Part shown: positions 1 through 10,376 of the stretch, piece by piece
Position numbering within the stretch: the stretch's first letter is position 1
Layout: each line of letters begins with the position of its first letter
DNA from: Azolla caroliniana
Lineage: Eukaryota; Polypodiophyta
Assembly: GCA_043228905.1 (NCBI GenBank)
Contig: JBHGNT010000005.1
Span: 14,136,001-14,200,000, forward strand
DNA: 64,000 nucleotides
Direction of reading: 5' to 3'
The notes under the pieces: model-generated
What the model saw: only the letters and a program-made list of their open reading frames with translations
What the model was told of the DNA's origin: nothing
The model's database searches: none
Made by a program: the position numbers and the translations under genes

Positions 1-1035
1 GGGTATACCATTTTTAGTCGAGGGTCGTTTGTTAAGAATTTTTCTAGGATTAGTAGCTTCTTGGTAGTCTTCTTCTTCTTCTTCTCCTTCTTGAGAAGTT
101 GGGTGCCACAGCCATGGCAGCAAAGCTCTGTTAGGGTTAAGTTCTTCTTCTTCTGGGCGTTGCCCGACTCGAACCCGGGGTTGTATCTTCCCCTTTTAAT
201 AGATATATATACTTTGTCTTCTCTTCATCTTGGTGTAGGGTGCGTTGTCTCTGTTTTTTGTTAGGGTTTTGGTGCGTTCTGTGTGCGTGCGTAGGTGGTG
301 TGTTCGGTTGTGGCAGATGGCGTGTGGACTGTCTGTGCTTTCCCCGAGTTCTTGCTTGCTGGCTTTTAGCACTCCGCTATCTGGCATTTTTGCGAGTGTG
401 TGTGTAGGTACTGGCTTCTGTCGCTTATACAGAGCCTACACACTAGGTGGTTCGCTTGCAGGTCTCCCTCCTTGGCGCGCAAGACCCCACTCGGTTCAAC
501 GAGCCCATGTGCTCCCCGAAGGCGGCTTGGCACTGGAGGCGGTCATTCTGGAAGAGGTGTGCCTGGACGAGGGTCCCGTTACGTGGATGAGCCTAAGAGC
601 TCCTCGACCGGCCCTAGGATGCAAGCTCCTTCTCTTCCTCCGCGTGGAACTGGCATCTCAACTAGTGGTGCATGTGTAGGTGTGTGTGTGTCTCCAGTTA
701 ACGTAGGGTCCGAGAGCGGGTGCGTGTGTGGTCGCCGGTGTAGAGGTGCCGGTTGTATTCAGGTATGTATAAGTGTGTGTGTGTGTGCCGGTTAATTGGG
801 CCGTGTCCCGTGCCTCTTTTGGGCCCCTTGTACATACGGACGAAAGGGGTGGCAAGCGCAAGGACGCGTTCTCTCGCTTCCCGTGGGGTTACCGCTCACG
901 TCCGGAGAGTAACCAGGATCGAACTAGCTGTCAACGCGGCAAGCCCCGGAGGATTCGGGTCCCCGACAACTCCTCCCCTTTTGGTGGTGGTCCCGCCCGG
1001 ATCCGACATGCAAGCGCGGAATACCACGACAACGG
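1..1035. other. Unresolved left-edge segment with an exon-like block
   Basis: No protein family is recognised here. The segment is rich in CTT and GTGT tracts. At about 462-672 a block open in two frames is preceded by a pyrimidine-poor stretch ending in CAG and followed by GTGTAGGTGTG, so it could be an internal exon. In one frame it reads Gly/Ser/Pro/Arg-rich, in the other hydrophobic, and neither matches a family I know. A reverse-strand B-box-like string, the complement of CTCGAACCCGGGG, lies near 168-182 without a matching A box. The recognisable Copia gag begins abruptly at about 1036, so this segment may be a truncated retrotransposon leader or the end of an unrelated gene. Confidence 0.25.
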
Positions 1036-1574
1036 CTGCACGTAAGCTCCAACTCCGACAGGGGCTAAATAGTATTCAAGAGAGGGAGATGTCAATCGAC
1101 ACCTACACCTTGAAGTTCATGGAGTTGTGTGATGCCCTCGGGTCGATTAATGTTTTCATCGACGATGATAAAATGATGCAAATATGCCTTGGAGGCTTGG
1201 CACCTCGAATCAGCGCAACAAGGTCGACCGTTCTCGCGAGAGAGAATCCTCCCTCCTTCTTCGATCTCCAATCGATATTGCTGATCGAAGAAAATCATGT
1301 TCAACAAAGGAACAACTCACATGATGGTCAGATGCTCTATTCAAACCTCGTTGGAGGAAGAGGACAAGGTTAAGGAAATAGAGGCCGATTCGGACGAGGC
1401 CGACACAACGAAGAGCAACCCCGTGAACACAACTTCTACTACTGACAAGACGTGTCAAACACGCAAGGCGGAGGGTCTAGAAGAAGGGGGAGCCATCCGG
1501 CCAGACCAAGCAACCGTAACAGCCTGATCAAATGCGGGTACTATGGAAAACTCGGCCACTACGAAGAGGAGTGC
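1036..1574 (+). pseudogene. Copia-1 gag remnant with zinc knuckle
   Basis: The translation has RKLQLRQGLNSIQ, then an ICLGGLAPR segment and an SFFDLQSIL segment. These are hallmarks of the UBN2 gag domain of plant Copia elements, which forms the virus-like particle. The same segments occur in the gag relics at 36.2 kb and 60.1 kb. The reading frame shifts after residue VGGRGQG at about 1373. The knuckle at 1533-1574 then reads CGYYGKLGHYEEEC, where the normal pattern is CX2CX4HX4C; the second Cys is Tyr (TAT instead of TGT). The start is missing because the element is truncated on its left. Confidence 0.8.
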
Positions 1575-2605
1575 CGAAAGAAGAAGCGAGACTCCGCTTC
1601 GACCAATCAACAACGACTACGACAAACGTAGTAGAATGTTCACGATGAGGCACAAAGCGTACTCAATGGCGACACAAGGTGAAACAAGCACCACACCCTC
1701 ACATAATGTATGGTTCGTTGACTCGGGAGCATCCAATCATATGACATCTTATGAAGATTGGTTCCGAGAATTACGAAAACCCAAACGTCTCGGATACGTC
1801 GAAACAAGTGATGACACGACTCATTCAATACGGCATACCGGGAACATCCCATTCGGAAACGATGACAAACAAACGTACCTCAAAAACTTCCTGCATGTCC
1901 CAACTATCATGAAAAACCTAGTCTTGGTCTGCCAGATTGTCGAACAAGGCATGCAATTATGATTCAACATTGACGGATGCTTCATTGAAAAAGAAGATCG
2001 AGTCGTAGCTCACGACCGTCGAGAAGGTCAAATGTTTATCCTCGAGTTGAGCGAGGTGAAGTCCGTTATGTTTGCTAATGGCATCAAAGTCGAAACTGAC
2101 TTGAAACTATGGCACAAGCGAATTGGCTACATCAACCTCTTGAAGCTCCAGAATATGTAATCAAAAGGAGTCGTAATCGGACTCTGGAACTTTACCAAGA
2201 AGGAGATTGCGGGCGTGTGCGAGGCGTGCCAGTTCGGAAAACAACGCCAACATCCATTTCCACCTGAGCGGAATGTGAGCAAAGGGATCGTGAATGTCGT
2301 ACATTCAGATGTATGGGGTCCGACACAAACAACCACATTCGACGGATGCAGATATTATGTCACGTTCATCGACGACTTCTCCAGGCACACCTGGTTCTAC
2401 TCGATGAAACACAAGAGAGAAGTGTTCAGCCACTTCCAAAGGTTCAAAAATGAAGTCGAAAAGGCTACGAGACGACACGTACGATGTCTTCATCAGATGG
2501 AGACAAAGAATACTTCTCAGACAAATTTACGACGTATCTCTGAAAGGAAGGAATTCGACGAGAATTCTCATGCTGGCACACACCGCAACAAAACAACGTA
2601 GCCAA
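1543..2605 (+). pseudogene. Copia-1 protease and integrase remnant
   Basis: The protease core DSGASNHM lies at about 1720-1743, followed by the Copia signature in which a 'HVP..MKNLV' segment precedes a 'QIVEQGMQ' segment. An in-frame TGA-type break follows at about 1960. GAG-pre-integrase residues (LWHKRIGYIN) and the zinc-binding CEACQFGK near 2218-2241 lead into integrase HSDVWGP and FIDDFSRHTWFY at about 2367-2402. A stop in 'LQNM*SKGVV' near 2158 and a frameshift near 2460 break the frame. The catalytic Glu region is in a scrambled stretch after 2500. Confidence 0.8.
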
Positions 2606-3078
2606 GCGGAAAAATTGGCACATAGTAGAGGTTTCATGGGTGATGATGAACAAGAAGAACTTGCCAAAATCATATTGCGCAGACGCGGCTAACACAACCG
2701 TATACATCAGGGGTACAAGACATAACCACATATGAGATGTTCTTCAGAAAGAAGCCTGGGTTATCACATGTGCATACTTTTAGCTCGATCGCCTATGTGC
2801 ATATTCCCGACAAGACTTGACAAAAGCTCGACCCGAAGTCGGAGAAATGTATCCTCGTAGGATACTGCTAGAGAAAAAAGGGTACAAGTGCTATAACCCC
2901 TCAACTCGAAAAGCTTGAGTAAGCCGAGACGTCATTTTCGACGAGTCCGCATCTTGGTACGCACTAGAGATAACTTCGACTCTGATTCCGCTCGACCCGG
3001 AATCCACCGAAATAGAGATAGAAGACGAAGATTGGTTCACGCACATGTTCGAAGGAAGCCCGATTATGACAAGGCTTA

Positions 3079-3345
3079 GTGGGCCTCAAGAGCCGTAAAT
3101 CGCTTCAAAGCACGGCACGTAGCGAAGGGATATGCACAAAAACATGGAGTCCACTACGAAGAGACCTTTGCCCCGGTGGCAAAGATGACAATGGTGCGGA
3201 CTGTGATCACACTCGCAGTAGCGAAAGGGTGCCCCGTCCACCAGATGGACGTCAAGAATGCCTTTCTTCAAGACGAATTGGAAGAGGAGGTGTACATGGT
3301 ACAACCACCCGGCTTTGAATCGTGTACTCATCCAAAAGCCATTGT
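3079..3345 (+). pseudogene. Copia-1 reverse transcriptase, N-terminal part
   Basis: In pieces across frames this reads AKGYAQ, ETFAPVAKMTMVRTV and HQMDVKNAFLQDELEEEVYM, then PPGFES. This is the start of the RVT_2 domain of Copia reverse transcriptase, which copies element RNA into cDNA in the cytoplasmic particle. A frame change lies between 3079 and 3176. Coding similarity stops at THPKAI and resumes at VCRLKKLINGLKQAP past 4476, which brackets the inserted solo LTR. Confidence 0.82.
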
Positions 3346-3350
3346 CGTGT

Positions 3351-4447
3351 TGTTCTTTACAGACGATATGAAAAATAATGAAATTATTATTTTAGATTAG
3401 CTTAATGGCTTGGTATGAAAAGATAAATATCTTCAACAACTTCTAAAACGCATTTTACTACATATGAAATGAACAACGAAGTATCTAGTTATGTGAGTAT
3501 GAAGTTTGAGAAGATGGGGGAATAGAATTTTAAGATATCCCACATAGACAGGAAAATTTCGGATACAACATTATATAAGCAGACCCAAAACCCATTAGTT
3601 TATATGTGTGTTTGGAGCACAAAATGGTCAAGGAGATCTAGGCTAAAGTGTTTTGGATGAGATCGAATTGCTTAGTACCGTTTTCAGACGGGACCGGCCG
3701 GCACCGGACGGGTCGGATGTGGAAGGATGGGACCGGACCGGATGGATGTGGAAGGATCGGTTGGGATGGAAGAATCATGCACGACCCATTTTGGGACGGG
3801 ACTGGCCGGCACCGGACGAATCCAGACAGATTGGTCAGAACCGGATGGACGGATGCGGACCGGACGGGTCGGATGTGGAAGGATTGGTTGGGATGGATGG
3901 ATCATGCACGGGCTGAACTTTACGGATGTGGAAGGATCATGCAGCCGAATTAAAGTAAAGTAAACTAAAGGTCATGTGGACGCATGCAACTAAATGTGGA
4001 GGCCATTAAACTAAAGTAAAGGTCATGTGTGGACGCATGCAACTGGATGGGAGATGCAAACTAGAGTTTCTTCATGCAAGTGTGGTAACATGCAATTGAA
4101 GGGGGAAAAGAGGAGAGATAATTTTTTTTTCCTTAGAGGTAGATGGAAAGGAAAAATAGAGGACTCAAGAAAACCTAACCCTAATTTTCTTATCGAAGCC
4201 ATCTTTTGAATAAACCCTAATTTTTTTTTCTTATCGAAGCCATATCTCCGTTAATCTGCTAATCTATTACTCTATTAATCTCCTTAACCGAAACTTCTGG
4301 AATCCCAATCTCGGGATAGATTGTAATTTTCCTTTTTCTTTGCTAATGAAATTGATCAAACTTACTCATTTCCGTTAATTCTTAAATTACAAATGCACAA
4401 ATCTAGTATCCTCTGGTCGGAGGCCCCTGGGTCCTGCCTCAAGTTCA
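3351..4447. mobile_element. Solo LTR (1,097 bp) inside Copia-1 reverse transcriptase
   Basis: The segment begins TGTTC and ends CA. It is flanked by a direct repeat CGTGT at 3346-3350 and 4448-4452, the 5-bp duplication expected of LTR integration. The Copia RT coding sequence resumes directly after it. A second boundary reading is possible because ATTGT also flanks it at 3341-3345 and 4473-4477. It contains no pol motif. It holds a G-rich minisatellite at 3680-3940, a TATA-like ATTATATAAG near 3570, and long T tracts. A non-autonomous element with no internal region cannot be excluded. Confidence 0.62.
3680..3940. repeat. G-rich minisatellite in the solo LTR
   Basis: Imperfect repeats of GGGACCGG, CGGATGGATG, TGTGGAAGGAT and GGTTGGGATGGA recur across about 260 bp. 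They create overlapping open frames with no protein meaning. The block GGATGTGGAAGGATYGGTTG appears at least twice. The strand asymmetry (runs of GG on plus) could support G-quadruplex structure, but this is inference. Confidence 0.6.
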
Positions 4448-4448
4448 C

Positions 4449-5459
4449 GTGTCTCTGTCGTATCTTCACGACATTGTGTGCCGACTCAAGAAGTTGATCA
4501 ATGGTCTTAAGCAAGCACCGTGTGCTTGGCATTCAAAGATCGCGCAATATCTTCACCAAATCGGATTTCGAATGTCAAAATCGGACAACTCCATGTACAT
4601 CCAAAACGAGTCGAACAACCCGATTGTCATCATCCTATACGTGGATGATTTGGTCATCGGAGGACTAAATCTAGCTGAAGTCGATATGATGAAATCACTC
4701 CTATCCGGCAAATTTGAAATGAAAGATATGCAGGAGCTCCATTACTTCCTTGGCATCGAAGTAATTCGGACACCAGTGGGGATCCTGATCTCTCAACGAC
4801 ACTACGTTCTCAACTTACTCTACAAGTTCGGAATGACCGAGTGCAAACCTTTGTCTACTCCTTTTGACCGTAATCTCAAGCTCGATGTCGATGCTGGCAC
4901 AACTGAGTGCGAGACAACTCAGTATCGCCAACTGATCGCCAACCTCATCTACCTAACCATCACATGACCTGAACTCAGCTATTCTGTCGGCCTACTTAGA
5001 CAATTCATGTAGAATCCATGAAATCTCCATCTCGATTGCACTAAGAGGATACTATGGTATGTCAGTGGTACGATGGATTATGGCATTATGTACAAGTTGA
5101 ATACGTTTATTCAACTCGAAGGGTACACAAACGTGGACTGGGGCGGATATAAGGACGATAGATGATCGACATCCGTATTCGTCTTCTCCCTCGGCAACAG
5201 AGCGATCTCGTGGAGCAGCAAGAAGCAACTGACAGTTGCAATGTCGAGCACGAAGGCTGAATACAGGGGCACAACAATCGCTGCATGCGAAGCCGTATGG
5301 CTGAACCGCGTACTAAAGGATCTGGGCTTACCCATCAAAGATCCGATTTGCTTATACTACGACAACATGAGTTGTATCTACCGGGCTCGCAACCTCGTAT
5401 TTCACGTGTGGACTAAACACATCAAAGTGCACTACCACTTCATTCATGAGTGTGTTTAG
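4449..5459 (+). pseudogene. Copia-1 reverse transcriptase C-terminus and RNase H
   Basis: The first open frame (172 aa) holds LKKLINGLKQAPCAWH, the catalytic LYVDDLVIGG, YFLGIEV, and ISQRHYVLNLLYKFGM. These are the RT palm and connection segments of Copia. The YVDD box is intact. After stops at about 4965 and 5163, RNase H residues follow: ISWSSKKQLTVAMSSTKAEY and the C-terminal WTKHIKVHYHFIHE, where the family usually has TKHI.VHYHFIRE. Several stops make this non-functional. Confidence 0.85.
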
Positions 5460-5602
5460 CCCGGCGAAATTGATCTACAACACATCAATATGCACCTTCA
5501 AGTTGTTGATATCTCTACGAAGGCCTTAGGTATCGACAAGCTCGGGAAATTCGTATCCGACCTTGGTCTCTTGATATCCACATTGTCGAGCTTGAGGGGG
5601 AG

Positions 5603-5892
5603 TACAACAGGCGACACGGAAGCAACCGATAAGCAGCCAACACGGAAGTAGCCGAACAAGAGTTCGGATGAGTAGGATTACGAGAGCCGGAAGCGAATTC
5701 ATTCGAATCGAAGTACTTCAAAGACCGAACGAAAACAACATTTTGACAAATGGAAGTTGTGTTCGAAGGGGTGTGTTCCCATAGAGATAGGTTTCACACT
5801 AGCTCATGGATACACCATGCTAGTTTTGTAAATAGTTGAAAGGGCACTTGCCCTAGCCTAGCTGGTATTTAAACCAACCCTTTGTAACTTAG
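5603..5892 (+). mobile_element. Probable 3' LTR remnant of Copia-1
   Basis: This stretch directly follows the polypurine tract, where the 3' LTR must start. It has an LTR-like core promoter: GGTATTTAAACC near 5862-5873, then CTTTGTAAC. It lacks the expected TG start and ends abruptly where a Ty3 integrase fragment begins at about 5893. No target duplication was found, so it is probably truncated at both sides. Confidence 0.45.
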
Positions 5893-6227
5893 TTGTTGTT
5901 GGAAGTTATCACCGACCTTCCCGACATTGAGGGATTCAATTCAATATTGGTGGTGGTTGATAGGTTCACAAAGATGGCGCATTTTATTCCATGTTCTAAA
6001 GCAATTTCAGGGATGGAAACAACAGATCTATTGTTAATGAATATTGTGCACCTTCATGGTTTACCGGATGACGTTATTTCTGATCGCGGTCCCCAATTTA
6101 TATCTCATTTATGGAAACCCCTCTTCCAAACTCTTGGAACTTCCATAAAATTTTCGACAGCCTTCCATCCTGAGACAAAAGGCCAAACAGAACAAGTAAA
6201 TCAGATCCTAGAGCAATATCTCCGATG
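5893..6227 (+). pseudogene. Ty3 integrase core fragment
   Basis: The translation has VVVDRFTKMAHF, then a VISDRGPQFIS segment, then FHPETKGQTEQVNQILE. This is the rve integrase core with its D-D-E residues intact. The family joins element DNA to host DNA. The fragment starts inside the domain and is cut at 6227 by the LTR of the next Ty3 element (TGTCATGATA at 6228). It is the oldest visible layer at this point. No stop is seen inside it, so its loss of function is by truncation. Confidence 0.85.
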
Positions 6228-6590
6228 TGTCATGATATGGCAAGACTAGAACCCGTAACCTTATGTTACCTGGGTTGGACTCTTGACCATTATACCATCT
6301 ATTGTAATATGAAAAATATTATGTTCATTTAAATTTTATTATAGAAAATTGATGATGTATATTCCAGATTTCTCTGGAACATTCTAGAAACTTCAGGAGT
6401 ACTCATGAGAACACTATAAAAGGAGGCACAAGGCATTATTTCAAACAAAATCGGTTCAACGCCATTCTTAAGCCTCCTAGCCTTCCTTGTATATTCTTCT
6501 GACATAACATATCACTGTCATCATCATTTTCTCTCTCTTTCACTCTCTCTCACACACACACACTCTCTCTCTCTCTCTCCTTCTCTCGAA
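6228..6590 (+). mobile_element. 5' LTR of Ty3-A
   Basis: The start TGTCATGATA matches the start of the reverse-strand solo LTR at 9481-9951 (complement of its right end). Both carry a reverse-oriented tRNA-like string, CTAGAACCC..., soon after the start. ACTATAAAAGG near 6413-6423 is a good TATA box. A shared GGTTCAACGCCATT downstream element lies near 6453-6466. The right end is uncertain because CT repeats blur it. A leader with no gene continues to the gag start region near 6830. Confidence 0.6.
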
Positions 6591-6829
6591 TGTTCTATAC
6601 CTCTATTCCTCTTAGTATTAATATTCCTCTTTTAGTACTAATTTCTTCTCTGTCTCAGTACTATTCCTAATAGTTTGAACCGATTTAGCCTCCTCCTTCC
6701 GTCTCCTCCTTTCCTCCTTTTCCTTTTATCTTCTTACATATGCCCTTTTTTCCAGTCTTCTTTCCGGTTTCCCTCATCTTCTTACCCCTTTTTCCCCTTC
6801 ATACTAATCCTCTTATCCTCCCTAGTAAA

Positions 6830-7945
6830 ATGGAAACTGTTAGCGCTTAGGAATACCAATCTGTTTTCTCGGAGCTCCAGTGCTTAAAAGAGAAATTTGT
6901 AGCACTAGAACAAGAAAATCACTGTTTGTTGGGGGATCTTCAACAAATAGCGCTGGAAAAACAACAACACGGGGAGCTGACATTACGTGTACAACAACTT
7001 GAAGTGATTATTGTATCACTACAACAACAAGGATCAAGCACTCAAGGGATTCACAAAGAACCCAAGATTGGTCTTCCTGCAAAATTTGATGGGACCCGAT
7101 CACAATTTAGAGGTTTTCTGAATCAGGTACATTTAGTGATTCAAATGCATCCTTCTCGATATCCCACCGATGCATCACGAGTGGGACTAGTAGGCACTCT
7201 ACTTAGTGGCTCAACATTGGCATGGTTCGCTCCATTGTTAGAAAAGGAATCTCCATTACTAAACCATTTTGAAGAATTTGTAAGCGAGTTTAAAGCCTGT
7301 TTTGGAGATACTAACAACATAAGGACATCAATCAACAAAATTTGACGATTACGCCAAGTTGATCATCCAGCCTCCGCATACGTTGTAGATTTCCGCCTAC
7401 TGGCCGCCGATATCCCTTGGGATGATCAAGCATTGCTGGAGCAATTTCGTTATGGTTTACACAACAATGTCAAGGATTTACTATTGACCTTCCCCGAAGA
7501 ACCAAAGTCATTAACAGAAGCAATTAGTCGTGCAGTGAGATGCGACAACCGCCTTTTCGAACGACATTCGGAATGGCAATTCCAGATGCCTAGGGCAAGA
7601 TCAAAGCCCACCTACGCCTCAATGGTAGCGAAACCTTTTCCGAGGGAGTCATGTAATGCATCTCCAGTGAATACTCTAACTCCGATGGAGATTGACACTA
7701 CACGTCGTCGTGGACCATTATCGGAAGAAGAAAAGCAACGACGTCGAGCAAATCGACTATGTCTTTATTGCGGTGGACTAGAGCATATTGCAGTAAATTG
7801 TCCCCATAGGCCAAGAGGACAGGTAAACCAAATAGTTGCTAGTTCTAATTGTACTAAACACGAGTCTATTTTAGTAGGAATATCTGATAGTCCTAATAGT
7901 ACTAATAGCCCAAATCTAGGGAACAAATTTGATGTCCTTAGTTAG
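6830..7945 (+). pseudogene. Ty3-A gag
   Basis: Two open frames (6926-7345 and 7433-7945) in the same register are joined across a stop (TGA near 7343). They give a Ty3-type capsid: an N-terminal Leu/Gln-rich coiled coil (LEQEN...LRVQQLEVIIVSLQQQ), then PKIGLPAKFDGTRSQFRGFL, then LLSGSTLAWFAPLL, typical of retrotrans_gag/DUF4939. A zinc knuckle CLYCGGLEHIAVNC near 7761-7802 is complete (CX2CX4HX4C). A further stop at 6848 precedes the coiled coil. A second copy of the same gag starts at 63.78 kb. Confidence 0.85.
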
Positions 7946-7989
7946 TTAGAAGAAGAGTTAAACGACTAAGTCCAGTCAAAATAGGAATT

Positions 7990-9480
7990 GTTTGGTTAGA
8001 CAACCCTAGATCTGTGCAACCCATTAGTGGTTCCATTCCCTCTAAGCAAGTTAGCAATGTGTTTGTAGCCCAAGTAACAGTTAGTACTAAAAGTACCCCT
8101 CTAGTACATGTCTTAGCACTTCTAGATTCTGGAGCTAATTCTTGCTTCATGTGTAGGAATTTTGCCCAAGCTCATCAGATATCTCTCAGAAAACTCTCGT
8201 GTCCAGCCTCTGTAGTAGTCATTGATGGTCGTCCCATTGCCTCTGGAATTATCATAGAATAGTCAGAGCCCGTTAATATTGTCCTAGATAATCTAGCGTT
8301 TGTAGTATCATTTAATATAATTAGTATCCCAGAACATCCCATTGTTTTAGGATTACCATGGTTTGAATTACATAACCCAGACATAGATTGGAGAACAAAA
8401 GAAATCTGGTATCGACAAGCCCAAGGATCTACTCATAAAATTGCAACCATTTCGCTACATCAGTTGCGGGAAGAAGGACGCAAGGAAGATTTAATGTTTC
8501 TCTTCGCAGTATCAGTAAAACCCTTTGACACCACTAAAGAGGAGTCCACCATTCAACTTCCAAAGAAGTATCATCATTATGCCGATGTGTTCGATAAAGT
8601 ATAAGCCAATACGCTTCCTCACCATCGACCGTATGACTGCCCCATCGATTTACAACCGGGGAAAGAGCCACCATGGGGACCGATCTACAATTTCTTACCA
8701 ACCGAGCTAGAAGTCCTTCGAGCCTATATAGAAGAGAATTTGGAAAATGGTTTCATTTGGCACTTGGAATCTCCAGCCGGCGCACCCATTTTCTTCGTCA
8801 AGAAAAAGGATGGATCACTTCGTCTCGTTGTAGATTACCGTGGCTTGAATAAGGTCACCATCAGAAATAGGTATGCACTTCCCATTATCTCAAGTCTTTT
8901 AGAACGGATCAATAGTGCAAGGTTCTTCATGAAGATCGACTTATGGGGAGCATATAACCTCGTACGGATTCGACCAGGAGATGAATGGAAGACCGCATTG
9001 TGCACCAGATATGGGCACTCCAACAGTCTTCCAACACATGGCAAATGATAATTCCAAGATCTCTTGGATGTTTGTTTGATCATCCATTTGGATGATCTAC
9101 TGGTTTATTCGAAGACCCAAGAAGAGCATGATTCTCATGTATTGTTAGTACTAAAACGACTTCGAGAACATGGTCTTTATGCAAAGCTAGAAAAATGTAG
9201 TTTCGGGTGCAACCATGTGGAATTTCTGGGCTATGTCATCTCCTCGGAAGGCATCTCCTCGAAAGGTCAAAACGGTGGTAGAGTGGCAAACTCCACGTTC
9301 GTTGTGAGATGTGCAATGCTTTTTAGGTTTTGCCAATTTCTACCGTAGGTTTATACAGGATTACTCAAAGCTTGTTCTGCCTCTCACACAACTTAGTAAG
9401 AAGGGACAATCGTTCCTTTGGTTTGAAGAAGCGGACATGGCTTTTGAGAATCTTAAGAAGGAATTTACATTGGCTCCTAC
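7990..9480 (+). pseudogene. Ty3-A protease and reverse transcriptase
   Basis: The protease has LLDSGANSCF near 8129-8158 and the C-terminal ILG/GLPW (VLGLPWFELHNP). The RT has an N-terminal stretch (GSLRLVVDYRGLNKVTIRNR) and FMKIDLWGAYNLVRI. The palm has lost the MPFGL box by a deletion of about 36 bp with a frameshift near 9015. The catalytic box reads HLDDLLVYS instead of YLDD. Stops are at about 8262, 8604 and 9045. The connection segment [12 protein letters not shown] lies at 9317-9352. Coding stops at 9480, at the solo LTR. Confidence 0.86.
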
Positions 9481-9644
9481 TGTCAAGACTGAGAGAGAGA
9501 GAGAGAGAGAGAAAGAGATAGAGAGATAATTGAAAGAGAATTATTATATTGAAGCGTAAAATGGATTACAAAGAGTAGGCTACAAAATGGCGTTGAACCA
9601 ATTTAAGTTTGGGATGGGTGGTAGATCCCTATTTATAAGTAATA

Positions 9645-9790
9645 GAGAACTCTCTAGAATATTCTAGGTTATCCTAGAATGTAGAGTAATCTAGAAGATC
9701 TCTAGAGTATTCTAGAAGGTTCTAGTGGTATAGAACACTCTAGAATATTCTAGGTCATTCTAGAATGTAGAGTAATATAGAATATTCCTA
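9645..9790. repeat. TCTAGAATATTCTAG-type palindromic repeats
   Basis: The motif TCTAGAATATTCTAGG/ATTCTAGAATGTAGAG recurs at least four times within 145 bp of the solo LTR. Each unit is self-complementary around GAATATTC or a CTAGA core. A diverged form (ATTCTAGAAAC) is also in the Ty3-A 5' LTR at 6375-6395. Such U3 repeats can be enhancer units or hairpins; no function is shown. Confidence 0.6.
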
Positions 9791-9842
9791 TGATATTAGA
9801 TTTCATATTCTAGAGACTATACATATAAGAATATTAATACAA

Positions 9843-9889
9843 TGGTTAAGGATTTGACATGTGTACAACAAGGTCGTGGGTTCAAATCC
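9843..9889 (+). other. tRNA-like module, antisense to its LTR
   Basis: TGGTTAAGG (A-box-like) at 9843-9851 is followed 28 bases later by GGTTCAAATCC (exact B-box form) at 9879-9889. The module is antisense to the minus-strand LTR that contains it and lies close to the LTR's 5' end. No full cloverleaf with a 7-bp acceptor stem is evident, so it is not called a tRNA gene. Confidence 0.5.
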
Positions 9890-9956
9890 TTTCGAGTCAT
9901 AATGTGAGTGTCATGATCCTTTCGATGCATGATGTGACTGTTATCATGACACCTAC

Positions 9957-10376
9957 TCTAGCTCACGTTGATCCGGAAAAAACATTCATCATGGAAGCGA
10001 ATGTGTCGGATTTCGCATTGGGTAGAATTTTGTCACAATAAGGTAATGATGAAAAGCTACATTCTCTGGCTTTCCACTCACGTAAGTTTGACGCCGCCGA
10101 AATCAACTATGAAATTCATGATAAGGAGCTATTAGCAATAGTGGACTCTTTTACGCAATGGAGGCATTTTCTAGAGGGATCCTCTCATCAAGTCACCGTA
10201 TTCAGTGATCACAAAAACCTTGCCTACTTTTAGAGTGCTCGTGTGTTAAATTGACGTCAAGCTCGGTGGGCTCAATTCCTCACGCGTTTTGACTTCAAAT
10301 TTACATATCGTCCGTGGAAACACGAAGGAAAGGCAGATGCATTATCACGACTTTCGTATCTAGCACCACGTTGTCG
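9957..10376 (+). pseudogene. Ty3-A RNase H remnant
   Basis: The translation resumes with LAHVDPEKTFIMEANVSDFA, then [20 protein letters not shown], then [10 protein letters not shown] and [12 protein letters not shown]. This is the Ty3 RNase H domain, which degrades the RNA strand of the hybrid. Stops lie near 10039, 10232 and 10252. The sequence is cut at 10376 by the LTR of reverse-strand Ty3-B. Integrase and the 3' LTR of Ty3-A are not seen downstream. Confidence 0.85.

Larger units (their letters stand above)
1036..5602 (+). mobile_element. Copia-1: decayed Copia retrotransposon, split by a solo LTR
   Basis: Coding order is gag, protease, integrase, reverse transcriptase, RNase H, which is Copia order. 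Gag (UBN2-like) runs at 1036-1500. A zinc knuckle at 1533-1574 has its second Cys replaced by Tyr. The protease has WFVDSGAS at about 1711-1734. A GAG-pre-integrase region is followed by integrase HSDVWGP at about 2302-2322. The RT fingers (FAPVAK, QMDVKNAFLQ) lie at 3160-3280. The RT palm resumes after the insertion with LYVDDLVIGG near 4636-4665, and RNase H runs to about 5459. The end carries a polypurine tract, CTTGAGGGGGAG, at 5591-5602. Stops and frameshifts recur, for example in 2450-3080, so no polyprotein can be made. The 5' LTR and the gag N-terminus are missing. Confidence 0.88.
9481..9951 (-). mobile_element. Solo LTR (471 bp) with perfect 5-bp target duplication
   Basis: The ends are TGTCA and TGACA, a 5-bp inverted terminal repeat. 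Direct repeats CCTAC flank it at 9476-9480 and 9952-9956. Ty3-A RNase H reads straight across it. On the minus strand it has a TATA box (CTTATAAATAGGG) and GGTTCAACGCCATT, as in the Ty3-A 5' LTR, so it is a related family inserted in reverse. It holds a (GA)n tract at 9490-9525 and many copies of a TCTAGAATATTCTAG palindrome at 9645-9790. Confidence 0.9.

Noticed and set aside
3648-3963. Trp/Asp/Gly-rich small proteins near 3.7 kb
   Set aside because: Low-complexity translation of the G-rich minisatellite in three frames.
3343-4473. Intron in Copia-1 RT
   Set aside because: No GT-AG pair restores the frame at the junction; TG..CA ends and a direct repeat explain it better as an insertion.
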